The position numbers were made by a program, and so were the translations under genes. Below, one piece after another: positions 25,705-37,244 of a stretch of DNA of 64,000 bases. The number at the start of each line of letters is the position of its first letter. The first letter of the stretch is position 1. The stretch is from Megamerina dolium. Taxonomy: Eukaryota > Arthropoda > Insecta > Diptera > Megamerinidae. The stretch is taken from contig OY978525.1 of NCBI GenBank assembly GCA_963854835.1, forward strand, positions 31,519,253-31,583,252. Direction: 5' to 3'. Below the pieces are notes generated by a model. That model did no database searches. It was not told where the DNA came from and was given only the letters and a program-made list of their open reading frames with translations.

Positions 25705-25915
25705 GCATATTTCAGGGGGTACATTTGTTTTTTATTTTCTGTGGACTTTTACGTTGCTTGTATAAAAATTTTGTCTAAGAATACTCCTAGCGAAATTTTC
25801 CAGCGAATAATTTTCTAGAACATATTAACCCTGTAGCTTTCTCCTAAATGCCGTTTTATTCAGACCCTCCAAGATATGGGTCAAAAAGACCCTTTCGTGG
25901 CAGACGTAACGGGAT
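25705..25915 (-). repeat. TTAACCC-type dispersed repeat, copy 2 (reverse)
   Basis: Reverse-oriented homologue of 11793-11990. It has the palindrome gggtcaaaaagaccc (25876-25890), attcagac at 25859, and aataattttctagaac at about 25806. It ends near cgtaacggga at 25906. The two copies are diverged and have small indels. Confidence 0.55.
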
Positions 25916-25919
25916 AAAA

Positions 25920-26695
25920 TGTCTTAAAAAATTATTCCCCGTGAAATTTTATTACATCTACCTAAACAATATATTTAACTCGGATATGAATTGGAACACT
26001 TTTTTCCACTTTACTAATAACAGTCAGGCAAAATGCATATTTAATATGGCCATAAAAAAATATGCCTGAGATGCAAAATGTTTTCGTCCTGAGGTGGAAT
26101 CATTCCGCCCCCACAAAAACTGTGTCACAATGTATTCAATCTGATTTTAATCATTATAGTTAGAAATAGCAAACTATGTAGGGTGGTATATTTCAGAGTA
26201 TCCTGTTCATTAAATACTGTAAAATATATATATGTAATTTTTAATAAAATCGTTTCTGCTCATTCTATCATTTATTTTATATTCTAAAGAGTACACAAGA
26301 AATAGTTAGGTTATATTTAATTTCCTATTCCATTGCTAATACTTATCAATTTTCTTGTCATTCAATATTAAATACGTACACCCTTTCTGGTTTCTTCATA
26401 TTCTAACTTATTCTTATCGTTCCCAAATGAATCATAAAATATTATATGTACATTTTATTCTTCAAATGAATTATATTTAAACAAAAACCAAAAACATTAA
26501 AAAATTAGTTGCATCTTGTTCATTCCCATGACACCATATCTTATTATTACTAGTACTACTTATTTCTTTTTCACTTTTGTCTTGGGATATTATTTGTACT
26601 TAACTATCGTATATACTAGTAGCTATGTACACTAGGGTTGGTCAAAATTTTCCTTCCAATATAAAAATCTTGACAATTCTGATAATTCTAAATAA
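25920..26695. other. AT-rich DNA, no gene recognised
   Basis: No domain-bearing ORF or terminal repeat found. Confidence 0.4.
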
Positions 26696-26699
26696 ATTT

Positions 26700-27130
26700 A
26701 ATAATATATCAAAACAATTTTTTTCAGACATTTCGCTGTGAAACCAAAAATGTGGTACTATCTAACAAATTGCTTTAAAATACATTCACCTAACAATTCT
26801 TATCAAAAGGACAAATGGCAGCACTATGTCTATGAAATTACCATTATAAACATTTTTCTACTTTTTTTGCGCATTTTTTCTAAAATACACTGAAAAAATT
26901 ATTTATGTAATATATTTATTAGTGTGAAATACATCAAAATTATTTTTTAATCAGAACATTCTCAGTGAAAATTATAACGTGGCACTCTCTACATTGCATT
27001 CATCTAAGAATTCGTATCAAAAGGACGAATGACAGCACTACGACTATGAAGTTGCCATTAGAAATACTTTTTCACTTTTTTTTTGCACTTTTTCCAAAAC
27101 ACACTGAAAAACATAATTGTGTAAGTTTTT
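26700..27130 (+). repeat. Two-unit tandem repeat, 214-bp period
   Basis: The stretch tatcaaaaggacaaatggca (26801) recurs as tatcaaaaggacgaatgaca (27015), 214 bp later. Each is followed by gcactatgtctatgaaat or gcactacgactatgaagt, then cacttttt(t)gc and acactgaaaaa. Substitutions and small indels separate the units. Confidence 0.75.
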
Positions 27131-27134
27131 TTTT

Positions 27135-28350
27135 CAGTGTAAAATATATTGTAAAATTGAAATATTTTCCCTTCATATCGCAATTTCTTAGCACGAGAAG
27201 AATTTTATAAAAATAAAAAATATTTAATTGTAAAGGTTGCAATACATATTGATTTAAGATCTAAGATTTAGTGGTCAAAACTATGTACCTGGAATTATTC
27301 GAAGTTAATTTTTTTTATTTACGATTTGTGGACCAAAATATTTGACCCGACTTAATGTACATATTTCGTTTTGTTTTATGATTATTCAACATAAATAATG
27401 TACATATAAAATGAATAAACCACAAACTGTATTTATATTCGTTGTCTAACACCAACAATCTCTGCATTGCAACAACGACAACTCAATGAATTTCGAACAG
27501 GATGCATTCTACTAGAAAGCACTTTAATTTATTCGCATCAAAGAATGCTCTCAGATACATTGAAAAAAAAAACACAGAAATTTAATCATAATCTATTCTT
27601 AAATATAACCTTCTAAAAATACCAATATTTTTAGTAATAAATAAATAAGTTAATCGAGTCTTTTCCAGTACGATGTTTGCCAGCTTCATATTAACTATTT
27701 TTCTAATAAACATAATATAGGTGTAAAATTGAAACATAAATCCATGCAAGAGAAAAAATGTAGACCGATTTATGTATACCATACAACCGTTGACCTCTAG
27801 AAGGTATACTATATAAAAAGTGGTAGGTATCGTGCTCCCCCTACATTTTTCATGTACATTTTAATGAGAATATGGTTAGATTACTGTGCGCATCATACTT
27901 ACCATAGTAGTGACTTTATATGGGATCTATGTGAAATAGTAGGCACGACTCGCCAATTTCTCGCTTATTTATTTCTCTCTAAAATATTGAGTTTTATAGC
28001 AAATATATTAAAAATGGCTCAAGTTGTTGATAAACTATGGACTAGTTATTCAATTATTTGTCTTTAACATTGAAATCATTAATTTTGAAACATTGTAGCC
28101 ACTCTTTGTGTGAGTTTCCAATATAGGAAAATTCCACGCACTTACTCTTTTTTTAATTTTTTTTTTTTTGCCTTGTACGAAATTCTATTCTAGATCTATT
28201 TTACAACCCTCTTTTGACATAGACTATCCCTATTGAATCTCATCTAGTTCCACTACTCTTAAAAATACTAGAATATTGGCTGGATCTAACGTTGCTATTT
28301 TCAGTATTAAATATGATTAAATATGAGCATGAGTGCTCCACAGCTATCTA
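27135..28350. other. AT-rich DNA, no gene recognised
   Basis: Short ORFs on both strands without supporting features. Confidence 0.4.
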
Positions 28351-28399
28351 ATATGTGCCCTGGAGACTCAGTTTCTTCATCGTAAAATCTGCACAATGA

Positions 28400-28785
28400 A
28401 CTAGATACTATAGCTAAATTTCTCAAGTGTCCCTTAAGCCTGCAGTGGCCCAATCGTTGTCGTACCGGCTCCTTTTTTGGCTAGTTTGTCATCTAGTTCA
28501 TTAAACCTGGATCCCTATGTGTTCGGGGACGCATCAGCGATTGATTTTGTTGTCCTTTTCTAGCTGATTCAGTTTTTTTAGACATTCCTATACTAACTTG
28601 GAGTCCACCTTATATGTGCTGAGTGATAGTATGCCTAATACTGGTTTTTTGTATTTTCAATCTGCACATCTATCGATGGCAAGAATGACTGCTTGAAAGA
28701 TCCCCGCCCCTGTACCACTTTCAGTCTTTGACCCGTCAGTGTACCACATAATTGTGTGCTTTTTAAGAGAGTACACACCGCCTAT
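28400..28785 (-). pseudogene. LINE RNase H fragment, reverse strand
   Basis: The minus strand reads MWYTDGSKTESGTGAGIF from about 28750 to 28697, the opening of a retroelement RNase H with its first catalytic Asp (YTDGS). VILAIDRCAD follows (AID region), then a C-terminal stretch with PEHIGIQV near 28525. Stops are frequent. Such an RNase H occurs in I-, Loner- and Jockey-type LINEs; which one is not resolved, nor whether it belongs to the RT fragment at 29690. Confidence 0.75.
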
Positions 28786-28938
28786 GTTGTTCCATTTCTT
28801 TTTGTAACTTAATTTTACCGTTTCTCAAAATTAAATTACTTCCTTATTTTGTCCTATGGAAAATCATGTAGAGAGTTTTTGCTTAGAACGCGAATGTTCA
28901 ACGTTATTGGAAACATTTTTGCAATAATATCGAAATTG
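28786..28938. repeat. CGACATT-type dispersed repeat, locus 3, left part
   Basis: Ends in tttttgcaataatatcgaaa just before the SINE. The matching continuation (attgttatcgaaaaaataat) resumes after the SINE at about 29304. Confidence 0.45.
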
Positions 28939-29303
28939 GTGAGTGCCGTAGCTCAGTGGTTAGTATGTTGGCCTTCTGATCTGTAGGTCGTGGGTTCAAT
29001 CCCCGGCTGAAGCATAACAAATTTGATATCGAACAAATTTTTCTTTCGAACGGTACCAAACTGTCGGCAAGCAATTGTCAATTCCTCCGGCAGTAACAAT
29101 TTGCCATGAAAAAGCTTCTAAAAGAACTCTGTGACAAATCGAAAAAAAGTGATGTCGCAAAAGTTCTGCCGTTCGGAACCAGCTAAAATAAGTAGGTCCC
29201 TTCCAGTCTACTGTCCAAAATTTAACACGCACAACAGTAATGGAAGAGAAGCTCGGCCAAAGAACCCTTCGAGGCTTTAAGCGCCACATATTTATTTTTT
29301 TTT
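28939..29303 (+). mobile_element. tRNA-derived SINE, copy 4 (best reference copy)
   Basis: The least damaged copy, about 365 bp. The head has the A-box region tagctcagtggttagtatg (28950) and B-box region ggtcgtgggttcaatcc (28986). The body has actgtcggcaagcaattgtc (29070) and ctgccgttcggaaccagc (29167), then taagtaggtcccttccagtc and aatttaacacgcacaacagt. It ends gcgccacatatttattttttttt. It is inserted in a CGACATT-type repeat. The head would serve as an internal pol III promoter. Confidence 0.9.
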
Positions 29304-29450
29304 ATTGTTATCGAAAAAATAATTCCCTGCATTTTTCGTTGGACATCATTTCAATTTTATATGCAACATTCTTTAGGGGCATTATTTTTTTCGATATTAT
29401 TTTTAAAATTCTCTCGATCAAAATTCATGTAGACACAAGTTGGAATTATT
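29304..29450. repeat. CGACATT-type dispersed repeat, locus 3, right part
   Basis: Contains ttatcgaaaaaataattccc and ttttttcgatattatttt, comparable with 15320-15350. It lies directly behind the SINE tail. Confidence 0.45.
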
Positions 29451-29689
29451 GTTTCAATAACAACTTCATTTTTTGCTTCTAATTTTATAATTTTAATTTT
29501 AATAATTTTTTGTTGTTCTTAATATCCTCAAAAGGATCACACAAATTATTGTATTAACAGAAAAAAATAATTGAGAGGGTGAAAAGAGAGTAAATCCTCT
29601 CGCAGGCTATCACGGAATGAATGCACATCTCAATAGTATTGACCAGCTAAATTTATAATAAATTTACCACATTTTCGTCATTAGACATG

Positions 29690-30085
29690 TTTTATTCGCC
29701 ATTCGCAATTACGACGAGGATATATGTTAGGAGAAGAAATGAAATGTTTTTGTTATGCTGATGATGCAGCTTTAATCTCGGATAACGAGGATGACCTACA
29801 GCACCTATTATACGCCTTCGAGAAATCTGCGAAAAAGTACAATATGCAAATATCTGCATCAAAAACAAACAAGTAATGGAATTTAACTACTTTGGAACAA
29901 AAATAACATCGCAAAACTGTCTCCAATCCGAAGTCGACGAGCAAAAAATGAAAGCATCACGCATATCTGGGCGCTTAAGGGATGACGTGTGGAGAAATAA
30001 GCATATGAGCATAAAATCAAAAGTACGCATTTATAAAACATGCGTAAGACCTATCTTAACAAGAGAAGCAATTAGCTCTAGCATC
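29690..30085 (+). pseudogene. LINE reverse-transcriptase fragment with YADD box
   Basis: CYADDAALISDNEDDLQHLL starts at about 29754 and holds the catalytic YADD. MQISASKTN follows, then after a frame break MEFNYFGTKITSQNCLQSEV (29876) and IKSKVRIYKTCVRPILT (about 30011-30061). This order (YADD, thumb, conserved RPILTYG-like motif) is normal for RTE/Jockey-like enzymes. Both sides are truncated. Confidence 0.85.
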
Positions 30086-30089
30086 GATA

Positions 30090-32177
30090 ACTACTTATAT
30101 GGAAAATACAACAACAACGTACGAGGCGTAGCATGTGTAACTATTTGCGTTAAGTATACTTAACATGGTTACTTTTTCTGCGGTAGCGATATATATTTAT
30201 TTAAACGCCAAAAATTGTATAAGTATTTCCCCACGTCAATGCGAGACTTAATACTATCATCAAAAATGTGTTACAGCTTGGATGTAAAGTCCTAGCGCAT
30301 CAACGATAACCACCAAAACACTTGCCATTCGATTACAATGTATTTTGTTTCATGGTAAATAGCATTAATATTATGTCTTTCGATTCAGATGCGATCATCA
30401 GACTGCATCTCATTAAATTTTACACTGAAAAAGATCGATCGTTCCATGAACGCTAAATCATATAGCTTCTCAAAAAATAGTAAGTGGTTTTGCATCAAAA
30501 TGGTCAATAAATATATCGTTGACCGCATATTTTTCATTTTATTAATAATTGTTCCTTGCCAACATTTTTTTATGACTCTTGCGACACCACAATAATTTAT
30601 TATCCCTGACTTAGCAGCGAAAAATTATAGAAAATAATATTATAAAAAGTACAGAGGATCGAGCTAGGTTGAAAATAAAATACCTTTTCTAAAGGATCTG
30701 ATAAATATTGTACCAAAGCACATAAGATATAATAAAAGCTCAATATAATCAAATATTCAACATATTTAGGGTCAAAAAATTCATATTCAATTCGTTTGCA
30801 TCACGAATATAGTGCTTACAACAAATACGGAGAATAATAAGCCTTGTTTTTCACTTTAACTTTTCACTTCTCATATAAATGCACTAATAATTGATCAAAA
30901 GAATGTTGTAATGCATATAAGAGTATAATTTTATTTCGCATCCTTATAAGGCGCATAAGTACCCCTCTAAAGCTTTCAGTTGGAAATTTATTGAAAATAT
31001 ATAAATAAAAAGTATTACTTCAATACATCCAAGTGTAAATTAAAGGTATATTCATAAGTATACTTATATATACTTACATTTAAGTATGAATTTAATTACA
31101 CATACAATATATTTCTTTTACGTTTCATTTCATTTTAATTGTAAATCCTTAAACATATGAGTACCACAATTGTTATTATTAGTACCATACTGTACAGTAG
31201 AGATGAACATCTGTAGTATTGAGAAAAATGAATGTATTTATATATTACTTAAATATATATTTACATATATGTATTATGGTTATTTTATAGTTCTACTCCC
31301 ATAGCATCATATGTTTCAATGTATTGATGTCCTATTTAATGGTCAGCATATATGTATGAGTGTAGTACTATTTATTTGTTTGATCGTTACAAAGCTGTCG
31401 TTATTATTATTACTGTAACTACTGTTACCTTTGTTGTTGTTGTTGTTATTGTTGCAATGGCTACTACTCCTTTTATAATCGCAATAATGACGTTTGTCGG
31501 TGCATTTCACGTCAATTGCTCATCAATACGTGTACTTGATAAGTATATTTATATAGGTGTGTATGTATGTAAATATATGCATTATTAACCAACTACTACT
31601 ACCACTATTACTACTAGTGAGCACAGTACAACCATCACAATGATCATCCGCATATGAGTACAACATCAAAGAAAAGTATACACAATGAATATGTACTGTA
31701 TGATACAAACGATTGCGTCTATATGAGTATGGATGAGTATGTGCCGCATCACATACTCATTTGTAAGATACATACATGCATATGTGTGAGTGTGCTTTAA
31801 AAGTGGATTAAAATTTCATTTAAATTTGCATTTAAATGAGTTCTCAATGGCAAATGAAAACAGTCAGCGTAAAAGATACAGACATATTCATACAAAACAA
31901 TACCGCCGACACAAGTGAACCAAGCCAGAGTGTAAAGAGTGAGGCCCAAAAAAGGAAGTATACCAGTGTGTGTGTGTGTAATATCGTTCAAAAGGATTAA
32001 AACAGCAAAAATAGCTATAGCAAAAAAAGTAATGCTATAAAAGGAATGCATGTACTGTATGAAACAGTGTTGCTGATAGCATTGCAGCGGTCGCTGTTTC
32101 CGCTTTAAATTGTTTCACCAATTTTATAATACTTTTTTTTTTGCATTATGACCAATGAGTGGATTGTACGTTTGTCG

Positions 32178-32212
<35 letters not shown>

Positions 32213-32245
32213 AGCGTAATATCAGCTTTATTAACTATAGTGTAT
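30090..32245. other. AT-rich DNA, no gene recognised; GTT tract near 32170
   Basis: Apart from GTT-type simple sequence around 31430 and a (GTT)n tract at 32170-32213, no structured feature was found. ORFs are short and domain-free. Confidence 0.4.
32170..32213. repeat. (GTT)n microsatellite
   Basis: About 13 tandem GTT triplets with no obvious interruption. Confidence 0.9.
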
Positions 32246-32247
32246 TA

Positions 32248-33394
32248 TATAGGGTTAGGCAATTGAAGTGTTACCTATTCGAACGACTATATCTTCTTTG
32301 TGTGAAATTATGTTTTATTGATTCAAATTACAAAAATTGTTGAAATAATCATAATTTCAAAATCCATTCACTCTAGCTCGATGTTCACTCTAGCTTTTGC
32401 CTCGATTATGACCTTCAAACGGTTAAAAAATGAGTTGCACGTTTCACGAATGTGATCTTCCGGTATTTTGGCTCATTCCCGAACAATGGCTTTTTTCAGA
32501 GCATTCATGCATATTTTTTTGTCTTCACCTTGCTCTTCAAAATGGCTCAGATGGAATAGTCCAATGGATTTACATCTGGCGAATTCGAAAGCCATTGTGT
32601 GGAACATGATTTTTTAACCACTCTTGGTTCACACGAGCTTTATGAGACGGTGCCGAGTCTTGTTGGAACGTCCATGGTCTACGACCAAAATGTTTGCGTG
32701 TCCACAGCTCTACAGCATCTTCCAAAACATTTTCCCTATAATAAGTCGCACTGACTTCGACACAAGACTCGATGAAAACGGTTGGAGAACGTTCATCGAC
32801 GGTAACAGTTGTCCATGCCATTACTTGCCATTCGTAGTCTCAAATTTTCGGAAGTACGCTCAGTTAAGTAATAATGATCATTTTGAGAGTTTATGAACTG
32901 CTGAATAGGGAAATTTTCGTGCAAGCGTAACGACTCCTTTTCTCTTTCGTGTCTAACTTTTTGTTGCTTTGGTGTAAGATCGTGTGCCTTTTGGAACTTG
33001 TAAGGCTTGAGCTCATTTTGGAGTATGCATCGAATGCTTTGCTGGAATATTTTCAGTTCTTTGGCCATTTGATTACCACTACGACGTGGATTTCGTTCAA
33101 GTCGAGCCTTCACTTTCCGAACCATTTCAGGTGATGTTGCTGTTTTTATTTTTTCGTCCACCACCATAGCGCTTGGCAATGCTGCCTGTACCATTGCAAC
33201 AATTTATGATACGATACACAAACATTTTATACGATAGCTGGTTGTGATTTTTAAGCCAAATATAACGCAATAATTTTATTACATTCCATTTCGAATAAAG
33301 GTTAGACGCAAATGCTTGTGGTAGTTTTTAAACAATATAAACAGCTGTTATTGGTATGAATTTTACGTAGTTGGCAATATCGCCACACTCTGTA
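32248..33394 (-). mobile_element. maT-like (DD37D-type) mariner element
   Basis: Diverged inverted ends, tataGGGTTAGGCAAT on the left and the complement of tacaGAGTGTGGCGAT on the right, lie inside TA dinucleotides (32246-47 and 33395-96). It encloses the transposase at 32368-33194. The ends are inferred from alignment of the two sides and are less certain than for the other complete elements. Confidence 0.75.
32368..33194 (-). pseudogene. maT-like transposase, broken
   Basis: Begins MVQAALPSAMVVDEKIKTAT at 33194. The DNA-binding region follows, with RRSGNQMAKELKIFQQSIRC and PYKFQKAHDLTPKQQKVRHE (about 33085-32960), motifs typical of this lineage. The catalytic part has FQQDSAPSHKARVNQEWLKN (second Asp, about 32677-32620) and, after a one-base frame change near 32600, SNSPDVNPLDYSI (third Asp). 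It ends ARVNIELE at 32368. About four residues between the second and third Asp appear lost compared with the DD37D spacing, and the region of the first Asp is deleted or unreadable. Inactive. Confidence 0.85.
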
Positions 33395-33399
33395 TATAC

Positions 33400-34190
33400 A
33401 TTTAAGAGCTAAAAGGGAGAACATAAGGATTTAAAAAAAATGGTATGCTATTGCGCTATACACGTATGTGCACCTATGGCTAATTGTAATCACTCTTGCT
33501 GTTGTTGTTGTTGCTATTCTTACATCCTCTGTTACAATTAAATGTTTCTCGCTTTTTTCTCTCTTGTTTTTCTATGCATGTAGATGCTTTGACAATAATA
33601 ATAACCTTTATCGCAATACCAACACCCGCATGATCATAATATTCCAATTTTGTTTTGGTGTTAATTAAATTGTACAGCTTACTCGTAAAAGGGTGCTTTT
33701 TATTGCTTGTGATTATTGTTACTGTTTGTTAAGTGGAGTGTGAGGGTGTGCGTGTGGGTTTGTGAGTGAGTGCTTGTGTTCTGTGGCAACTAAGATGTAA
33801 TCAAAATACTACTAATAATAAGAGTAATAATATAAAAAATATTTGCCACTTAATTTTTTTAATAGGAATGCTAATAAGAAAATAATATTATTGTATATAC
33901 ATAAATAGGAAACATTATGGCGTATACGTAATAATAATTAATGCTCTATTAATATCTATTATGTCATATGTACAGTATTGTAACATGTACAAAATGTATT
34001 CATTAGACCTATCCAAAGAGTAGATATAAGATAATTTCTGAACTTGACTTTTTCACTACACGTAATATTTTGCTGAACTTGTTTCTTTCACTACTCGTAA
34101 TGTTTCTCTGAAAGCTCTTTGTAGATATTAAATATGGGAAAACTAATTATATCATTGCAGATAGACCTATATACCTTCCAAGACCATATT
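33400..34190. other. AT-rich DNA, no gene recognised
   Basis: GTT- and GTGT-rich tracts near 33500 and 33740. No coding signature. Confidence 0.4.
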
Positions 34191-34199
34191 TTGATGATT

Positions 34200-34935
34200 T
34201 GCGTCACACATTCGTGCGCAAAGTAGAATCGGAAACTGACTTTTGTATGAGAAGTAGGAGTGGTTTTCATCCGATTACAACTATTTTCAAATACATTAAT
34301 TTATTAGGAAATTTAACCATATGTACGGAATTTCAGCTTGAAAACTTAATATTTTCATGCGCAAATCGTAAACACATGCATACGAAAGCATAAATTTGTA
34401 TGGGTGATATGCGTAATTTTTAGTCTATTCAGCTAATGTTGGAATATGTTTATCTCCTGGCAAATATAATCCGAAGTACATCTGAATTTCAGCTTTATAA
34501 CTATATATTTTTATGTGCAAAGTGTAAAAACATATATACAGAAGCAAAACTTTACATGGGAGGGAGTAGTGGTTTTTATCCAATTCAGCTCAATTTTAAA
34601 TATGGCTATTCATTTATAGATACAATAATATCTACCGACTTTCAGCCTCATGACTTTATATTTTCGAGCAGAAAGTGTAAAAACACTCATTGAACAACTT
34701 ATTTTTGTATGGGATGTAGGCATAGTTTTCATCCAATTACAAGCATTTGCTAATGTTTTAGCTTTATAGTAAGTTTAACGTTACATACCAAATTTTAGTC
34801 TGAGAGCATTTGAGAGAAAAATGCAAAAACACTCACCATCACCAATATACTTTTGTATGGGAGATAGACATGGTTTTCATCTGATGTTGCCCACTAATGA
34901 ACTCATACATTTGTTAATAAAAATAATCTTATGTA
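34200..34935 (+). repeat. Degenerate tandem repeat, ~150-156-bp unit, 5 units
   Basis: The phrase ttttgtatgggagataggca followed by tggttttcatccgatt recurs at 34241, 34395, 34551, 34703 and 34851 (spacing 154, 156, 152 and 148). Between them are aatttcagcctgataactt-like and gcgcaaagtgtaaaaacac-like phrases. Small ORFs here are by-products of the repeat. Confidence 0.85.
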
Positions 34936-34939
34936 CAAG

Positions 34940-35401
34940 TATACAACTCAATCCCTCTATAATATTAGCAGTTGCAATGACGACTCCAAAAGTAATTTAC
35001 TGCAGAACATATTCGTAGAACATTTTAATGCTTGAAATGCCAGTTTGAATGACCCATATATACAGCATACAGTATATAGCACAACTTGGAATTCATACAG
35101 CGTACATGGCTTAAAATTATGTTACACGGTGTATGCGAAAATAATCCTAATAAAATAAGTGAGGCAGGTCCTCAAACATCATAATTAACTCATTTAGTCC
35201 CATCAAAATTGGAATCAAACATTTATGATATTTCATTTTCAATGCCGTTTTATACTACTTCAACAAATTGAATTCAGATGCAAAAGTTGTAGGATTTCAA
35301 TTAAAAAATATACCAACCAATTATCAACAGTTTCTCAACATGACCTTAAACCATCAATAAAGAAAATACTGACTTTGCAGTCTATAATTGCAAAGGAATA
35401 G
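34940..35401. other. AT-rich DNA, no gene recognised
   Basis: Lies between the tandem repeat and the long-TIR element. Nothing recognised. Confidence 0.4.
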
Positions 35402-35805
35402 TGTCTACGCCAGAAAATTACGTCGCGCACTGTCTGGTGGATTTGGTGCCACCTTTATAGAAGGCGAGTTGCATCCCTGTCTTTAATCGATGTTCAGCAA
35501 TTCCATTCGGTTATTTGTTTTTTCTTTGCTTTTTCTTACTTGATTTGTCCCGACACGAATAGTGCGCGCATTTTTTGTACATTTTATATATCTCGATTTT
35601 ATCCCTAAAAATTTCCATTGTGGAACATATTTAATTCGTTTTAATAATAAATTATATCTATCTCGAATATTTTTCTTATACTAAAAAAAATACATAAATA
35701 AGGAAACATCGATTTGCTTAAGACTTATATTTTGAGCAATGGTATTGGCCTCCAACGAAAGGCTTAACAATTCTGAAGGTGATAAAAAGTGTGCTGATGC
35801 AAATA

Positions 35806-37079
35806 AAGCGTGATCCATTTCGAGGTTCCCTACTTTTTTAAAGAAAAAAACACAAAAAATTCAAATTGAATCGGGAATGTTTATTATCATTTGAAAGAAC
35901 ATTCTTTGGCATTTATTTTTTGAAGATTATGTCTTTCAAATGTTGGCCGCGGCTACGTCTCAGATGGTCCATCCGTTGAGTCCAATTAACGATGACTCGT
36001 TCGAGCATTTCGACTGGTAACTGGCGAATGACACGCGTGATGTTTTGCTCCAAGGGCTGAATTGAAACGGGTTTGTCCGCATAAACTATAGACTTTACAT
36101 ATCCCAACAGGAAAAAGAGTCTAACGGTGTGATATCACACGATGTTGGGGGCCAATCGACCGGCCCAAAACGTGAAATAATCTGCTCACCTAAGTGTTCT
36201 CTCAATAAATCCATTTATTGATGCGATGTGTGGGAAGTGGCGCCGTCTTGTTGAAACCAAATGTCGCCGAGTTCACGACCTTCAATTTCGGGCATCAAAT
36301 AGTCGGATATCATGGCACGATAACGGTCGCCATTGACGGTTACGTTCTCACCGGCATCATTTTTGAAGAAATATGGACCGATGATTCCACCGGCCCACAA
36401 ATCTCACGAAACCGTTGTTTTTTCTGAATTAAGTGGCAGCTGTTGAATATCTTCAGGTTGCTCTTCGTCATAAATGCGGCAATTTTGCTTGTTTACATAC
36501 CCATTGAGCCAGAAATGGGCCTCATCGCTGAACAAAATTTGGCCAGCCCATAGAGCCAACCGATTTCACTTAGGAAGGTCGGGCGGCTTCAGTTCTTGCA
36601 CAAGCTGTATTTTGTACGCTTTCAATTTAAGATCTCGACTTAAAATGCGCCAAGTCGTTCCATACATCAGTTCAAGTTGCTGCGAAAGGCGCCGAATCGA
36701 CTCTCCACGGTCTTCGTGTACACTCTCAGCTACGGCCGCTATATTTTCTTCAGTGCGTGCTGGACGTGGTCTATTCGGTCGAATATTATCCAATAATGAA
36801 TGCTGGGTCTCAAGATGGGTGATGGTGTTGCGAATAGTACGTTCAGTAGACCAATTATTTTGACCATAAGTTGAGCGAAATGCACGGAACACATTCCTCA
36901 CAGAACGTGCATTTTCGTAATAAAGTTGAACGATTTGTAAACTTTGTTCAGGAGTAAGTCTTTCCATGATGAAATGCCAAACAATACTAAACCAAAATAA
37001 CATGACAGCATGGCACGACTCACACGCGATCTGTCAAAAAAATGCTATTGAAAAAAGGATGTCTACTTGGATCACCCAA
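35806..37079 (-). mobile_element. DD41D (rosa-type) mariner, nested, with empty site elsewhere
   Basis: The insertion is proven by an empty site. Copy 2 of the host element reads ttgcaaatacaatacaac at 44923, while here gcaaata and tacaatacaac are 1.27 kb apart, giving a TA duplication (35804-05, 37080-81). The ends share GTGATCC near both termini (gcgtgatcc on the left; complement gggtgatcc on the right) but the inverted repeats are otherwise weak. It carries the transposase at 35913-36967. Confidence 0.92.
35913..36967 (-). pseudogene. DD41D transposase, nearly full length, broken
   Basis: Begins MERLTPEQSLQIVQLYYENA at 36967; the N-terminal DNA-binding half is open to about 36566. After a break, ILFSDEAHFWLNGYVNKQN (first catalytic Asp, about 36540) leads to GGIIGPYFF and FQQDGATSHTSH (second Asp, about 36250). 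PPTSCDITPLD (about 36150) carries the third Asp. Forty-one residues separate the second and third Asp, counting one stop, which defines the DD41D group. It ends DIIFKK at 35913. Lesions include a stop just after TSHQ, a frameshift after the third Asp and a disrupted stretch near 36420. It belongs with 12010-12750 and 57052-57763. Confidence 0.9.
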
Positions 37080-37244
37080 TACAATACAACAGCAAGTAGC
37101 AGCATCACCACCATCACATCAACTGTATAAATAACAACAACAATTAATAAAAAGAACAAATGGAAGAAAATCAACAGCAAGATTTATCATCAATTATCCA
37201 TAGCAATAATCTGTAATTGGAAAAGATAATGGTGAAAAATATAT

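Larger units (their letters stand above)
35402..37240 (+). mobile_element. Long-TIR DNA element, copy 1, containing a DD41D mariner
   Basis: The left end TGTCTACGCCAGAAAATTAC begins at 35402. About 115 bp of it match the complement of the right end of copy 2 (45215-45327), so the family has long inverted repeats. The inner sequence (ccaacgaaaggcttaacaat, 35751, on through 35805 and again from 37080 to about 37240) matches 44875-45050 of copy 2 in the same orientation. The mariner 35806-37079 splits it. A right inverted repeat was not found, so this copy is truncated or its right part is deleted. No transposase of its own. Confidence 0.8.

Noticed and set aside
28950..29010. Possible tRNA gene from A and B boxes
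   Set aside because: The box pair belongs to the SINE head: it repeats with the same body at several loci and the cloverleaf is not closed by a good acceptor stem.
34199..35018. Small ORFs with similar sequences as a gene family, or the array as CRISPR
   Set aside because: They come from the ~150-bp tandem repeat. There are no short identical repeats with unique spacers.
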